DNA of 64,000 nt from the NCBI GenBank assembly GCA_965198495.1, contig CBDAPL010000002.1, positions 558,001 through 622,000 on the forward strand. The letters are read 5' to 3'. A program made the translations under genes and the position numbers. This DNA is from RH-AL1 sp965198495. GTDB lineage: Bacteria; Pseudomonadota; Alphaproteobacteria; Rhizobiales; Beijerinckiaceae. The notes under the pieces are model-generated. The model was not told the origin of the DNA and made no database searches. It saw only the letters and a program-made list of their open reading frames with translations. Below, piece by piece: positions 18,475 through 27,000 of the stretch (positions are counted from its first letter, which is position 1; each line of letters opens with the position of its first letter).

Positions 18475-18837
18475 TTGACGAATGCCGGCTTGCTTGAAAT
18501 CGACGCCGCATTTGAGGACGGCGGCAGCCAGCCTAACGTCGACGGGACGCTGAACAACAGCGGTTCACTGCAGATCGGCAATTCCTCGCTTGTTAATGTC
18601 GTCACCGCTACCGCAGGTGCGTCCACCAATAGCGGCTATGTTGCGATCGCTGGCGGCACCGACGTGCAAGCCGCGCTCGACGTCGCGTCGGCAGCCGGCT
18701 TTTTATGTGACTTGATCGTCTTTTCTGAAATCTCCAGCGTCGAGGCAATCGTTTTGTTCGGCATGCCCTGCGCGACAAGCTTTAAGACCGCACTTGACGC
18801 GCGGTCAGCGGAACAGTGTCGCTGTGTCGTGGGCTGA
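18475..18837 (+). pseudogene. Autotransporter passenger-domain fragment
   Basis: The first 80 residues (TNAGLLEIDAAFEDGGSQPN, then TLNNSGSLQIGNSS and TNSGYVAIAGGT) show the repeated N-S-G/L-I-N pattern of beta-helical autotransporter passengers. Such proteins are usually over 1000 residues with a signal peptide and a C-terminal barrel; all of that is missing. After about 18700 the frame loses the repeat pattern. Confidence 0.6.
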
Positions 18838-18933
18838 AGGCAGTGGTCGTCTCAAGGCCAGCTAGCAATAGCGGCGGCCGGTATATCTCGCCCCTTACGA
18901 CGAGCTTGATAGCCGCCAAAGGGTGACTGGGGC

Positions 18934-19716
18934 TTGCCGACCGGCGTTTTCGGGACAGCCGGAAATATACTCTATCAGGGTGGCTTCGATGGAAGCGGTG
19001 TCACCACGCCGGGCTTCGAGATGACCTTCAACGCGACAACAGCCTTCTACACGAAAGCCGCCGTCGAGAGGCCGATCAGCCCGGATGGAACGATCGTCGA
19101 GGCGCAGCAGGATCGGTCCTCCGTCGATTTCCGCGTTCCCAACACCGGCGTTCTGGTTGTCGACGAGACCGGATACCGCGTTGCCGCCACCGAGGGTCGA
19201 CACGAAGCTTGGATCCGGGGAGCGTTCGCGGCAAACAGCTCGCGCTTCGTGGACTACGCGGGCGCCGCCGGCCAACGAGTCTCCGGAGAGAATAACTTCG
19301 CCTATCTGCTCGCAGACTACCAGATCACACAGCCGGACCCCGACCGACGCCCATCACGGGGGATATACGTCGGTGGCACGTACAATTACGCACCACCCGA
19401 GTTCAACCACTTCAGTGCTTTGTATCAGGGGCGGATCTACGCCAAGGGACTGTTCGACTCGCGGCCGATCGATCTCATCTCCTTCGTCGCATCCAAAAAC
19501 GTCTTCAGCAACGTATTGTATACCTCCGCAATCAACGAGGGTATGCTTGCGCATGCCGAAAGTCTTTCTCTCACGGCGTCCTTCGGTCTGCACCTCACAG
19601 CCGGAACCTTCATTAATGTCGGCCTGACCTACGTCGATCATCCAACGAGCATCACGTACACGCCACAGACCGGAAGCGCCCTCGTTGTGCAAGGCAACCT
19701 TTCGCTGATCTTCTAA
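18934..19716 (+). pseudogene. N-terminally truncated carbohydrate porin of the OprB family
   Basis: The frame of 260 residues matches the C-terminal half of OprB-type porins: alternating beta strands, IYAKGLFDSRPIDLISFVAS, and a final strand ending in Phe (VVQGNLSLIF) as outer-membrane barrels do. No signal peptide is present and full members have about 430-500 residues. The frame's start (LPTGVFGTAGNILYQGG) is already inside the barrel. Confidence 0.65.
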
Positions 19717-19914
19717 ACGCCGGCCGAAATGATCTTTCTGTCATCGAGGCCTTGAAATGACGTCTGCTCTAGGGAGCGGCTATCCGAGAGCTAAACGGCA
19801 GCAACTGGGCGCATTGCGGACAGGCTGCTCTTGGCCTCCAACGCTTAGCCTCGAGCGCACTCGTGCCCAAGCCCAGGAGGGTTCATCAGAAGAGCACACG
19901 CGAGTGCCATCTGC

Positions 19915-20160
19915 AGCAGCGAAGCGAAAGGGGATCGTGCGGGAGAACGTTGCGTTTCAGCGCCCTTCCCTCCGCCAGCGTTTTACTTGAGAGTATTATC
20001 TCTTCTTTTTAGAGAAGGCGAAAAGCTCAAGCAAACACAGTCTTGTAGGCGACTATCTATTTACCTCGCTTAGCGTCAATAGGCGACTTGTATGCTCTCG
20101 AAGGCACTCGTTCTCTGAAGCTGTGTACTTTTCATATTTAGTACGGAGTTTGAAACCTCA
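19915..20160 (+). repeat. Dispersed repeat copy R2 (longest copy)
   Basis: The left module (19915-20015) matches R1 and the right module (20011-20160) matches R3 at 21026-21177. Right-module blocks shared with R3 include AAAAGCTCAAGCAAAC, TATGCTCTCG and TTCTCTGAAGCTGTGTACTT. No gene is visible in it. The rest of 19717-20230 also shows no gene. Confidence 0.75.
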
Positions 20161-20229
20161 ACGATCTGAATGTCTTATTAGATTGATCAGGTCGAGGTTT
20201 TGTTTAGCATCTTGGTCACCAATCGAAGC

Positions 20230-21018
20230 AGGCTATGTCCGAAGCTGGCCGATTTTGTTGAAAAAGGCTGGTTGAGGCCGTGACACGATCCTGATTCACT
20301 TCACCCCGGCGACGGGAGAAGCGGCGATGATGGCGAGCGGCAGGTCGATCAGGCGGCGCTGTTCTACGAGTTCTCGCTGGAGCGGCATGTTCCCGCCGAC
20401 CATCTGCTGCGGGCGATCGATCGATTCGTGAACCTGGAGGGCATGCGGGCTCATGTGGCGCCGTTCTACAGCCCGATCGGGCGACCCTCGATCGACCCGG
20501 AACTGCTGATACGCATGCTGCTCATCGGCTACTGCTGCGGCATTCGCTCGGAGCGGCGGCTCTGCGAGGAGGTGCACCTCAATCTGGCGTATCGGTGGTT
20601 CTGCCGTCTCGGCCTCGACGGTGACGTGCCTGACCACTCGACTTTCTCGAAGAACCGGCATGGCCGCTTCCGCGACTGCGATCTGTTGCGCGAGCTGTTC
20701 GAGACGGTGGTCCGCCGCTGCATCGCCGAAGGCCTGGTCGGCGGCGAAGGCTTTGCCGTGGATGCCAGTCTGATCAGGGCTGACGCCAACCGTCAGCGCT
20801 GCGTGCCGGGCAACGAGGGCCTGCCGGCCAAGGCGGTGGGCCGGGCCGTCGATGAGTATCTTGCGGTGCTGGACGACGCCGCCTTCGGCGCAGCAACGCA
20901 GGTCACGCCCAAGTTTATCTCGCCGGCAGACCCGGCGTCGCGGTGGACCGGCGCCAACAAGGGGCTGGCCTTCTTCGCCTATGCCACGAACTACCTGATC
21001 GACCTCGACCACATTGTC
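20230..21018 (+). mobile_element. Remnant of an IS1182-type insertion sequence
   Basis: The left limit is set near GGCCGATTTTGTTGAAAAAG, which looks like a terminal sequence of this group. The element is cut on the right where repeat R3 begins, so its right end and the last part of its transposase are missing. Confidence 0.65.
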
Positions 21019-21030
21019 CTCCGTATTTAG
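20326..21030 (+). pseudogene. Truncated IS1182-family transposase
   Basis: The frame reads DQAALFYEFSLERHVPADHL, GRPSIDPELLIRMLLIGYC, SERRLCEEVHLNLAYRWFCR and HSTFSKNRHGRF, all typical of the N-terminal half of IS1182 transposases. The first catalytic Asp is in GGEGFAVDASLI. Homology stops at NYLIDLDH (about 21015), before the second Asp and the Glu of the DDE triad. Full proteins have about 450-480 residues. No ATG lies at the family start; the first ATG is at 20428 inside the domain. Not functional. Confidence 0.85.
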
Positions 21031-21177
21031 GAAATCGAAAAGCTCAAGCAAACGCAGGCTTGTGGGTAAATAGCTGTTTACCTCGCTCAGTGTCGATCAG
21101 CGAGATTTATGCTCTCGCCGGCGGTCGTTCTCTGAAGCTGTGTACTTAGCGCTTTTAGCACGGAGTTCGAAACCTGT
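21026..21177 (+). repeat. Dispersed repeat copy R3 (right module only)
   Basis: About 150 bases match 20011-20160 of R2. It follows the broken transposase directly and its right end supplies the last codons and the TAA stop of the convergent allophanate hydrolase gene. It therefore bridges two disturbed gene ends. Confidence 0.7.
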
Positions 21178-22954
21178 TCGTCTCGACGAGCGATCGCCAG
21201 CCATTCTTTATTTCCTGCGCGCCTGTGATCGCCCACTGTTCGCACAGGAAGCCGCTCGGCATCGAACCATCCGACATCGCGATCTTGCCGATACCGAGCG
21301 GCTGGGGGATGCGCGCCACGAACAAGCCGAAAGCACTTGGTGAGAGGGACCAAACCTCGGCTGGCACACCAGGTCCAGCGAAGCCTGGGTCGCGCACTAG
21401 CCCGGGTTTCGGCGGATCGCTATCCGGGATTGCATACAGGCGGTAATCGGCGGCAGTCCGCACCTCCCGTACAAAGGTGCCGCCTAGGGCGATCAGTTCC
21501 TTGTTCAACGCGAGACCCGACAGGTGCGCACCGACAACGGCAAGCTCGACGCTTTTCCCGCCACCCGCACTGGAAAAAGCCACCCCGAGCGTTGCCCGCG
21601 CGAGGCCGGTACCACAACCTGCCGACCGGTGGAAGCGGTCGGCAAGCGGTGCAAGGGCATCGTCGCTTGAGCCAAGGCCGACGAGCGTCACGCCGAACGG
21701 CAGACCTGCCGGCGTGAAACCAGCGGGCACTGCGATCGCCGCGAGACCGAGCAAGTTGGCAAAGTTCGTGTAATGGCCAAGCCGACTGTTGAGACGAATA
21801 GGGTCGGCGCGCATCGCTGTGACGGTGTAGGTCGTGGGGGTGGTCGGCAGAAGCAGCGCGTCGCAGTCGGCCCAAGTCGCTTCCGTGCGACGGCGAAGCG
21901 ACTCAAGCGCGTAACGGCCGTGGAAGGCGTCTACGGCGCTAAAACGAGAGGCGCCTTCCAGGATGGCGCGCACCGAAGGATCGAGGTCGTCTCGGTGCGC
22001 GGCAACGAACTGCTCGATGCCGGCGAGTCGTTCGGCGACCCATGGCCCGTCGTAGAGCAACGCGGCCGCTTCGCGGAACGGCGCGTAGTCGAACGGGACC
22101 GCGTCGACACCGAACTCCGCAAGGCGTTCTACCGCATCGGCGTAGAGGCGTGCGTTGTCGGCATCGCCGTAGAAAACGCGATCCTCCGGAAGCAGGATGC
22201 CGATGCGCGGCTTGCTTGACAGAGGCACCGCGTCGCCGAGGCATGAGAAGGCATCGGCACGATCGTAGCCTTCCGCGATGCGACGAACAGTGACGCCGTC
22301 GGCGACGGAGCCGGCGAAGATCGATATCGTGTCGATGCTGCGGCAAGCAGGCACGAGGCCAGTCGCGCTGATGCGACCAGGCGTCGGCTTGATCCCGACG
22401 ATGTTGTTCAATGCCGCTGGAACGCGGCCCGAACCAGCCGTGTCAGTGCCGAGCGCGAATGCGGCGAGACCGGCGGCCACCGCCACCGCCGATCCGGACG
22501 ATGAGCCCCCTGAGATGAAGTCGGCATCGAACACGCAGCGCGGTGCGCCATAAGGTGAGCGCGTGCCATTGAGGCCGGTAGCAAACTGATCGAGGTTGGT
22601 CTTGCCGATCATGATCGCGCCTGCCGCCCGCAAACGCGCGACGCAGAAGGCGTCGCTTTGCGGCGTATAGGCATATGACCGACAACCCGCCGTCGTCGGC
22701 ACATCCGCGACGTCGATGTTGTCCTTCACCGCGAACGGCATGCCCCAGAGTGGCAGGCTATTTGGCTCGGGCGAGAGACGCACCAGGTCCTCTACCTGTC
22801 GACGCAGCCCGTCGCGGTCGATCTTGGTGATGAAGATAGCCGGATCGTCCGCGGCGGCCATGCGCGCGGCAAGCGCGTCTGCTACATCAAAAAGTGAAAC
22901 GCCGCTGGCGTAAAGCGCGCGCAGTCTGGCGAAGTCGAGCATCGGCGACAGCAT
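21155..22954 (-). CDS. atzF: Allophanate hydrolase (AtzF type)
   Basis: A 599-residue protein. The amidase-signature N-terminal domain carries the Lys of VKDNIDV, the cis-Ser region ISGGSSSGSAVAV and the nucleophile Ser in GTDTAGSGRVP. The C-terminal domain, about 130 residues, is the one unique to AtzF/DUR1-type allophanate hydrolases. It cleaves allophanate to ammonia and carbon dioxide, the last step of biuret, cyanurate and carboxylated urea breakdown. ATG 22954 overlaps the stop of a decayed nitrile hydratase frame; a GTG at 22957 is the alternative start. The last six residues, RFRTPC, are encoded by repeat R3. Confidence 0.92.
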   Translation of the reverse strand: MLSPMLDFARLRALYASGVSLFDVADALAARMAAADDPAIFITKIDRDGLRRQVEDLVRLSPEPNSLPLWGMPFAVKDNIDVADVPTTAGCRSYAYTPQSDAFCVARLRAAGAIMIGKTNLDQFATGLNGTRSPYGAPRCVFDADFISGGSSSGSAVAVAAGLAAFALGTDTAGSGRVPAALNNIVGIKPTPGRISATGLVPACRSIDTISIFAGSVADGVTVRRIAEGYDRADAFSCLGDAVPLSSKPRIGILLPEDRVFYGDADNARLYADAVERLAEFGVDAVPFDYAPFREAAALLYDGPWVAERLAGIEQFVAAHRDDLDPSVRAILEGASRFSAVDAFHGRYALESLRRRTEATWADCDALLLPTTPTTYTVTAMRADPIRLNSRLGHYTNFANLLGLAAIAVPAGFTPAGLPFGVTLVGLGSSDDALAPLADRFHRSAGCGTGLARATLGVAFSSAGGGKSVELAVVGAHLSGLALNKELIALGGTFVREVRTAADYRLYAIPDSDPPKPGLVRDPGFAGPGVPAEVWSLSPSAFGLFVARIPQPLGIGKIAMSDGSMPSGFLCEQWAITGAQEIKNGWRSLVETNRFRTPC

Positions 22955-23510
22955 CACTTCAAACTCCCGGCATAGTCGTTCCAGACCTCGTTCTGGAAGG
23001 ATTCGACCGGTAACGTTCTACCACCGGGCCGCTCGTATTGACGACGGCGAGATCCTCGGGGTTAAGGAAGACGCCGAAGAAATGGATAGCACGCCCGTCC
23101 GGTGCCGGATAATCCGGAATGCGGACATGGCCCGGCTTGTTCAGCTCGCGGACACGGATCGTGTCGTTGCTCGCGCAACACGGCATGAAGATCACCTCGC
23201 AGGCTCGAAGTCCGGCGGCTTAGTCGCTGCAGCCCTGGCCGCGAGCTCACCTTCGGACAGGACGCCCCTTCTCGACGAGGAGATCAACCATTGCCTCAAA
23301 GCCGGCGACGATAGAAGGACAGCGAGCGGTACTTCTCGATGCCAAACGATTCAAAACCGCGACGCGTATCGTCGAGGCTGAGGAGCCGACGCGTGCTATC
23401 GCCGAGCAGGTTGCGCATGGCTTACACGCGCCGTTCCCAATCGACCCAGTTCGGCTCAAGTCCTGGAACGCGTCCGGCCGGATCGCCGCCGATGTCATGG
23501 TATCTCTCAA
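22954..23510 (-). pseudogene. Decayed nitrile hydratase beta subunit
   Basis: Read across frames, the reverse strand gives ERYHDIGGDPAGRV, EPNWVDWERRV, RNLLGDSTRRLLSLDDTRRG, FESFGIEKYRSLSFYRR, AMVDLLVEKGVLSEGELAAR, DTIRVRELNKPGHVRIPDY, HFFGVFLNPEDLAV and FQNEVWNDYAGSLK, in order. This is the beta-subunit (SH3-like fold) of nitrile hydratase and related thiocyanate hydrolase proteins. At least four lesions interrupt it: an in-frame TAA after WERRV, an extra T before AMVDLL, a shift near FEPAR, and a shift near the end before FQNEV. Nitrile hydratase turns nitriles into amides; no alpha-subunit gene is recognised nearby. Confidence 0.8.
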
Positions 23511-23742
23511 TGAATGATCCTGTAATTTCGTTTGGTCACAAAGCTCAAGAGAGAGACGCAGCCAGCTTGGCGAGGTCGAACACGCTTCCCCACGATCGTC
23601 CGCTTTGTCATGTCGGCAGTAGGAGGCACAAGCCCGAGACCCGCATCGTTCCGACCACGCACGAGGCAAGGAAGACCTCGTCCGTTGACGCATTGTAGTC
23701 GATGTTGTCCAGACGACCCGGCAAATCTGACTGTCCTGCCAA
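23511..23742. other. Decayed stretch between nitrile hydratase relic and amidohydrolase
   Basis: No intact gene. On the reverse strand a short phrase (RLDNIDYNASTDEVFLASC) hints at another broken gene, but it is too short to name. Confidence 0.35.
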
Positions 23743-25233
23743 TCAACATAAGCAGCCGCGATTTAATGTATCGCCTTCGCGATCAAGTCCGGCGCAATAA
23801 TATCGAACGAAGGGCGAATAACTCTCCGATTTAGCTCGAAGCATCGACACCGCCTCCCGCAGATCATCTGCGATGGCACGAGCACGACGGATCAATTCGG
23901 GATAATCGATCGTCAGAAAGCGCCCGCGCTCCCAGATCAACCGGCCGCCGACGAGGACGCTGATGATCGCCGTGCCGTCCTCGCCGTAGACGAGCTGATT
24001 GACCGCATCGTTGAGTGGCACAAAGGGTGCGGCGTCGAGATCGAGCAAGACCAGGTCTGCATTGCAGCCCTTAGCGATCCGCCCGGCCTTGTCGAAGCCG
24101 AGGACTTTGGCACCGCCGAGCGTCCCGGCATGAAAGGCTTCAGCGGAGGACAGCCAGCGGTCACTATCCTGATCATGCAGGCGAGAGACGAGGGCGCTGA
24201 GACGTACCGCTCCAAACATATTAAGCGAGTCCGACGTGATAGCGCCGTCCGTTCCAATCGCCACGCACACTCCCGCATCAAGGTAGCGTCGGATCGGCGC
24301 GACCCCCGAGCCAAGGCGCAGGTTGCTAGCTGGGTTGTGCGCGACGCTGCAACCGTGATCGGCCAGGCATCGGGCGTCGTCGTCGCTGATCCAAACGGCA
24401 TGAGCCGCCGTAAATTGCGGTCCGAGCAGGCCAAGTTTTTCGAGATGACGGACTGCCGAGGATCCATGCACGCGAGGCGCGACGACGGCCTGCACGCGGG
24501 ATTCCGCCACGTGCATTTGCACGGCCAGCCCGTTGTCGGACGCCAAGTCTCGACATCCCATCAGGAATGCGTCGCTGCAATGGTGCGAGATCGTCGGCGC
24601 CAAGGCGGGCCGTATCCGCTCCATATCGAATGGCCAGCCGGCGATAATCGCTCGGCAGCGCGCGAGGCTTTCATCACCCGGAGAGAAGCAGATAGCGTCG
24701 ATCTCCGCGCGCAGATCGGGAGGAAAGACATCGCGCAAACCAGGCATAGCGGCGTAGAACGAGCGGTCCGCCATCATCGGAGCTACGACCGCCCGCAAGC
24801 CGACATCGTGGTAGGCTCGAGCCACAGCTTCCACGCCGTCCCGAGTTGGCGCCGGGAACTCGCTGAAAAGATCGAACGCGGCAGTGCAACCGGTGCGGAT
24901 GAGATCGGCCGCGCCGAGTTGGGCCGACACGTAGTGGATGTCCGGATTTCGCTTGCCGCCGAGCCAAGGGTAGGCGTTCAGCAGCATTTCCAATGTCCAG
25001 CGCTCGTTTGTCCCTTTCGAGAGATTGGCTTGGCTGTGCATGTGCGCGTTGATGAAGCCGGGGATGACGAGGGCGCCGCGCGCATCCAGCACGGCCATGT
25101 CGACATCAACTACGGTTTGTCGTGGGACGAGATCGCGGATGATGCCGTCAATGACGATGAGATCGAGCGGTGCCGGGGTGCCACCTTCGCCCGTGACGAC
25201 AACACCGCCGCGAACAACCAGACTGGACCTCAT
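23743..25233 (-). CDS. Amidohydrolase of the ATZ/TRZ/guanine-deaminase type
   Basis: A 496-residue metal-dependent hydrolase. Metal ligands are visible in GFINAHMHSQ (HxH), in MHVAES (His and the catalytic Glu) and in GTDG (Asp). Family members include TrzA, AtzA, AtzB, 8-oxoguanine deaminase and S-adenosylhomocysteine deaminase, which remove an amino or chloro group from N-heterocycles. It sits with allophanate hydrolase and an amide-importing operon, so a triazine, purine or pyrimidine substrate is likely but not fixed. The tail after residue about 470 (YYCAGLDREGDTLNRGCLC) looks atypical and may have been altered. Confidence 0.85.
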   Translation of the reverse strand: MRSSLVVRGGVVVTGEGGTPAPLDLIVIDGIIRDLVPRQTVVDVDMAVLDARGALVIPGFINAHMHSQANLSKGTNERWTLEMLLNAYPWLGGKRNPDIHYVSAQLGAADLIRTGCTAAFDLFSEFPAPTRDGVEAVARAYHDVGLRAVVAPMMADRSFYAAMPGLRDVFPPDLRAEIDAICFSPGDESLARCRAIIAGWPFDMERIRPALAPTISHHCSDAFLMGCRDLASDNGLAVQMHVAESRVQAVVAPRVHGSSAVRHLEKLGLLGPQFTAAHAVWISDDDARCLADHGCSVAHNPASNLRLGSGVAPIRRYLDAGVCVAIGTDGAITSDSLNMFGAVRLSALVSRLHDQDSDRWLSSAEAFHAGTLGGAKVLGFDKAGRIAKGCNADLVLLDLDAAPFVPLNDAVNQLVYGEDGTAIISVLVGGRLIWERGRFLTIDYPELIRRARAIADDLREAVSMLRAKSESYSPFVRYYCAGLDREGDTLNRGCLC

Positions 25234-25560
25234 CGATTTACCAGCTTGTATCCTAATACAAGATCGATTGCGAGAAAGCAGAACATAAGGAAGGGACTTG
25301 ATCGCCGGGCGGCTTTGCGGTGAAGCTTGCTATCCGCGCCGCTGATGAAGAGCGGAGCAGAAGCTGATTTTATAGTCATTGATCGAGATCGACTGTTCCG
25401 ATCTGCCGAGCGATCCATCTGCGCTATAATCATCAGTTTGGGGTCTTTCCGCAATCCTGGTAACCTGAAGCCAAGCGGAGTCTCGCTCGCGGCGACAAGA
25501 GGTTCAACGCAGCTCGCCGTGTAAAAGCAAGATGTGATTGGTATTGGGAGCTGACGCGCC
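25234..25560. other. Divergent promoter region between two amidohydrolase genes
   Basis: No gene is supported. The two flanking genes point outward from here, so both promoters should lie in this lower-GC stretch. I could not pick out a specific operator. Confidence 0.5.
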
Positions 25561-26808
25561 GTGGATCTTCTCGTCCGTAACGCCGTCATCGTCCGGGACG
25601 GTGAGGTCGCCGCTGTTGATATCATCATCGACAAAGGCCTCATCATCAGCGTGACAGATCGGCACCCATCGCCTGTCGTCGACGAGACCTCTCCGATCCT
25701 GAACGCGGGCGGCTGCCTTCTTGTGCCGGGTTTCGTCGAAACGCACATCCATCTCGATAAAACCTGTCTTCTCGATCGATGCACCATTGAGGAAGGGACG
25801 CTCGCCGAGGCGGTGCGCAAGACGGCCGAGGCAAAACGCAGCTTCACGTTCAATGACATCTACGCTCGTGGCGCGGCCTTGATCGAGAAATGCCTCGTTC
25901 AAGGCACCCAACGCATGAGAACGCACGTCGAACTTGATCCCGGGATCGGGCTCGTTGGCTTCGAGGCCATCGACGCCTTGCGCCACGACTATTTCTGGGG
26001 TCTCGACCTTGAGCTTTGCGTTTTCCCGCAAGAAGGCCTCACAAACAATCCCGGGACCGCGGAGCTTCTTGCGGAGGGGCTACGGCGTGGCGCACGTGCG
26101 ATCGGCGCTGCCCCCTATACAGATCCAGACCCGCGTGGCCAAATCGATCGCATCTTCGAGCTGGCGCGTGCCTTCGATGTCGACATCGACTTGCACCTCG
26201 ATTTCGCCGACACGACCGTCGGGATGAACATCGACTATGTTTGCGCCAAGACCGAGATGTGTGCCTGGGGCGGACGCGTTGCTGTGGGTCATATGTCACA
26301 GATGTCCTTCCTGCCGAAGGCTGACAGCGATGCTTTGGCGCGTCGTCTTGCCGATTGCGGGATTGCCGTGACGGTTCTCCCATCGACGGATCTCTACCTC
26401 ATGGGTCGGAGCTATGACCATGCCATACCGCGCGGGGTAGTTTGTACCGAGCCGCTTCGGGCCGCCGGCGTCACGTGTTCAATCTCCACCAACAACGTGC
26501 TCAATCCGTTCACACCCTATGGTGACGGCTCGATGATCCGAATGGCCAATCTTTACGCCAACATCTGCCAGGTCGCCACCCCGGGCGCTCTCTCTGCGTG
26601 TCTCGACATGATCACGACCGAGCCGGCACGTCTGCTACGCCTTAAAGACTACGGCATCGCTCCAGGAATGGCCGCCGATCTCGTCGCTCTCGATACTGTC
26701 TCGCCAAGCATGGCTGTTGCGACGCTTGCTCAGCCTTTGTGGGGACTCAAACGGGGCCGTCGAACCTTCACCCGCGAGCAGCCGATCCTTCATGCTCCGT
26801 CCGGCTGA
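25561..26808 (+). CDS. Cytosine-deaminase-like amidohydrolase
   Basis: A 415-residue protein with a GTG start. The metal-binding HxH is in GFVETHIHLDKTCLLDRC, which with its Lys and downstream RTHVELDP is typical of CodA-like proteins; further ligands are in DIDLHLDF and VAVGHMSQMS. A late Asn-rich motif STNNVLNPFTPYGDGSM replaces the usual D-N-V phrase. CodA deaminates cytosine, but relatives act on isocytosine, isoguanine, creatinine or triazine-like rings. It diverges from the other amidohydrolase and precedes an IS630 scrap. Confidence 0.85.
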   Translation: MDLLVRNAVIVRDGEVAAVDIIIDKGLIISVTDRHPSPVVDETSPILNAGGCLLVPGFVETHIHLDKTCLLDRCTIEEGTLAEAVRKTAEAKRSFTFNDIYARGAALIEKCLVQGTQRMRTHVELDPGIGLVGFEAIDALRHDYFWGLDLELCVFPQEGLTNNPGTAELLAEGLRRGARAIGAAPYTDPDPRGQIDRIFELARAFDVDIDLHLDFADTTVGMNIDYVCAKTEMCAWGGRVAVGHMSQMSFLPKADSDALARRLADCGIAVTVLPSTDLYLMGRSYDHAIPRGVVCTEPLRAAGVTCSISTNNVLNPFTPYGDGSMIRMANLYANICQVATPGALSACLDMITTEPARLLRLKDYGIAPGMAADLVALDTVSPSMAVATLAQPLWGLKRGRRTFTREQPILHAPSG

Positions 26809-26811
26809 CTG

Positions 26812-26985
26812 TCCTCGAACCCCATCGAACAGGTTGTCGCCAAACTTAAGACGCTCTTGCGCAAGGCAGCGGCAAGAACCAAGGACGCGCTCTGGGCCGC
26901 CATCGGGCAGCTCGTTAACGCCTTCCAACTCGACGAAAGCCGAAACTACCTGATTAATGCGGGGTACGATCAAACCCAAAACGCT
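26812..26985 (+). pseudogene. C-terminal scrap of an IS630-family transposase
   Basis: The frame reads SSNPIEQVVAKLKTLLRKAA, ARTKDALWAAIGQLVNAFQL and DESRNYLINAGYDQT. This is the final 55-60 residues of IS630 transposases, including the last catalytic acidic residue in NPIEQ. It begins four bases after the deaminase stop codon; the rest of the element is missing. Confidence 0.8.
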
Positions 26986-27000
26986 CTAGCGTGCGGTCGT

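Noticed and set aside
20010..21177. A composite transposon bounded by the two repeat copies R2 and R3
   Set aside because: The two copies are in direct orientation and flank only a broken transposase; no terminal inverted repeats or target duplications support a single mobile unit.
24130..25323. A 397-residue plus-strand frame
   Set aside because: Antisense to the deaminase-type amidohydrolase with its intact metal sites.
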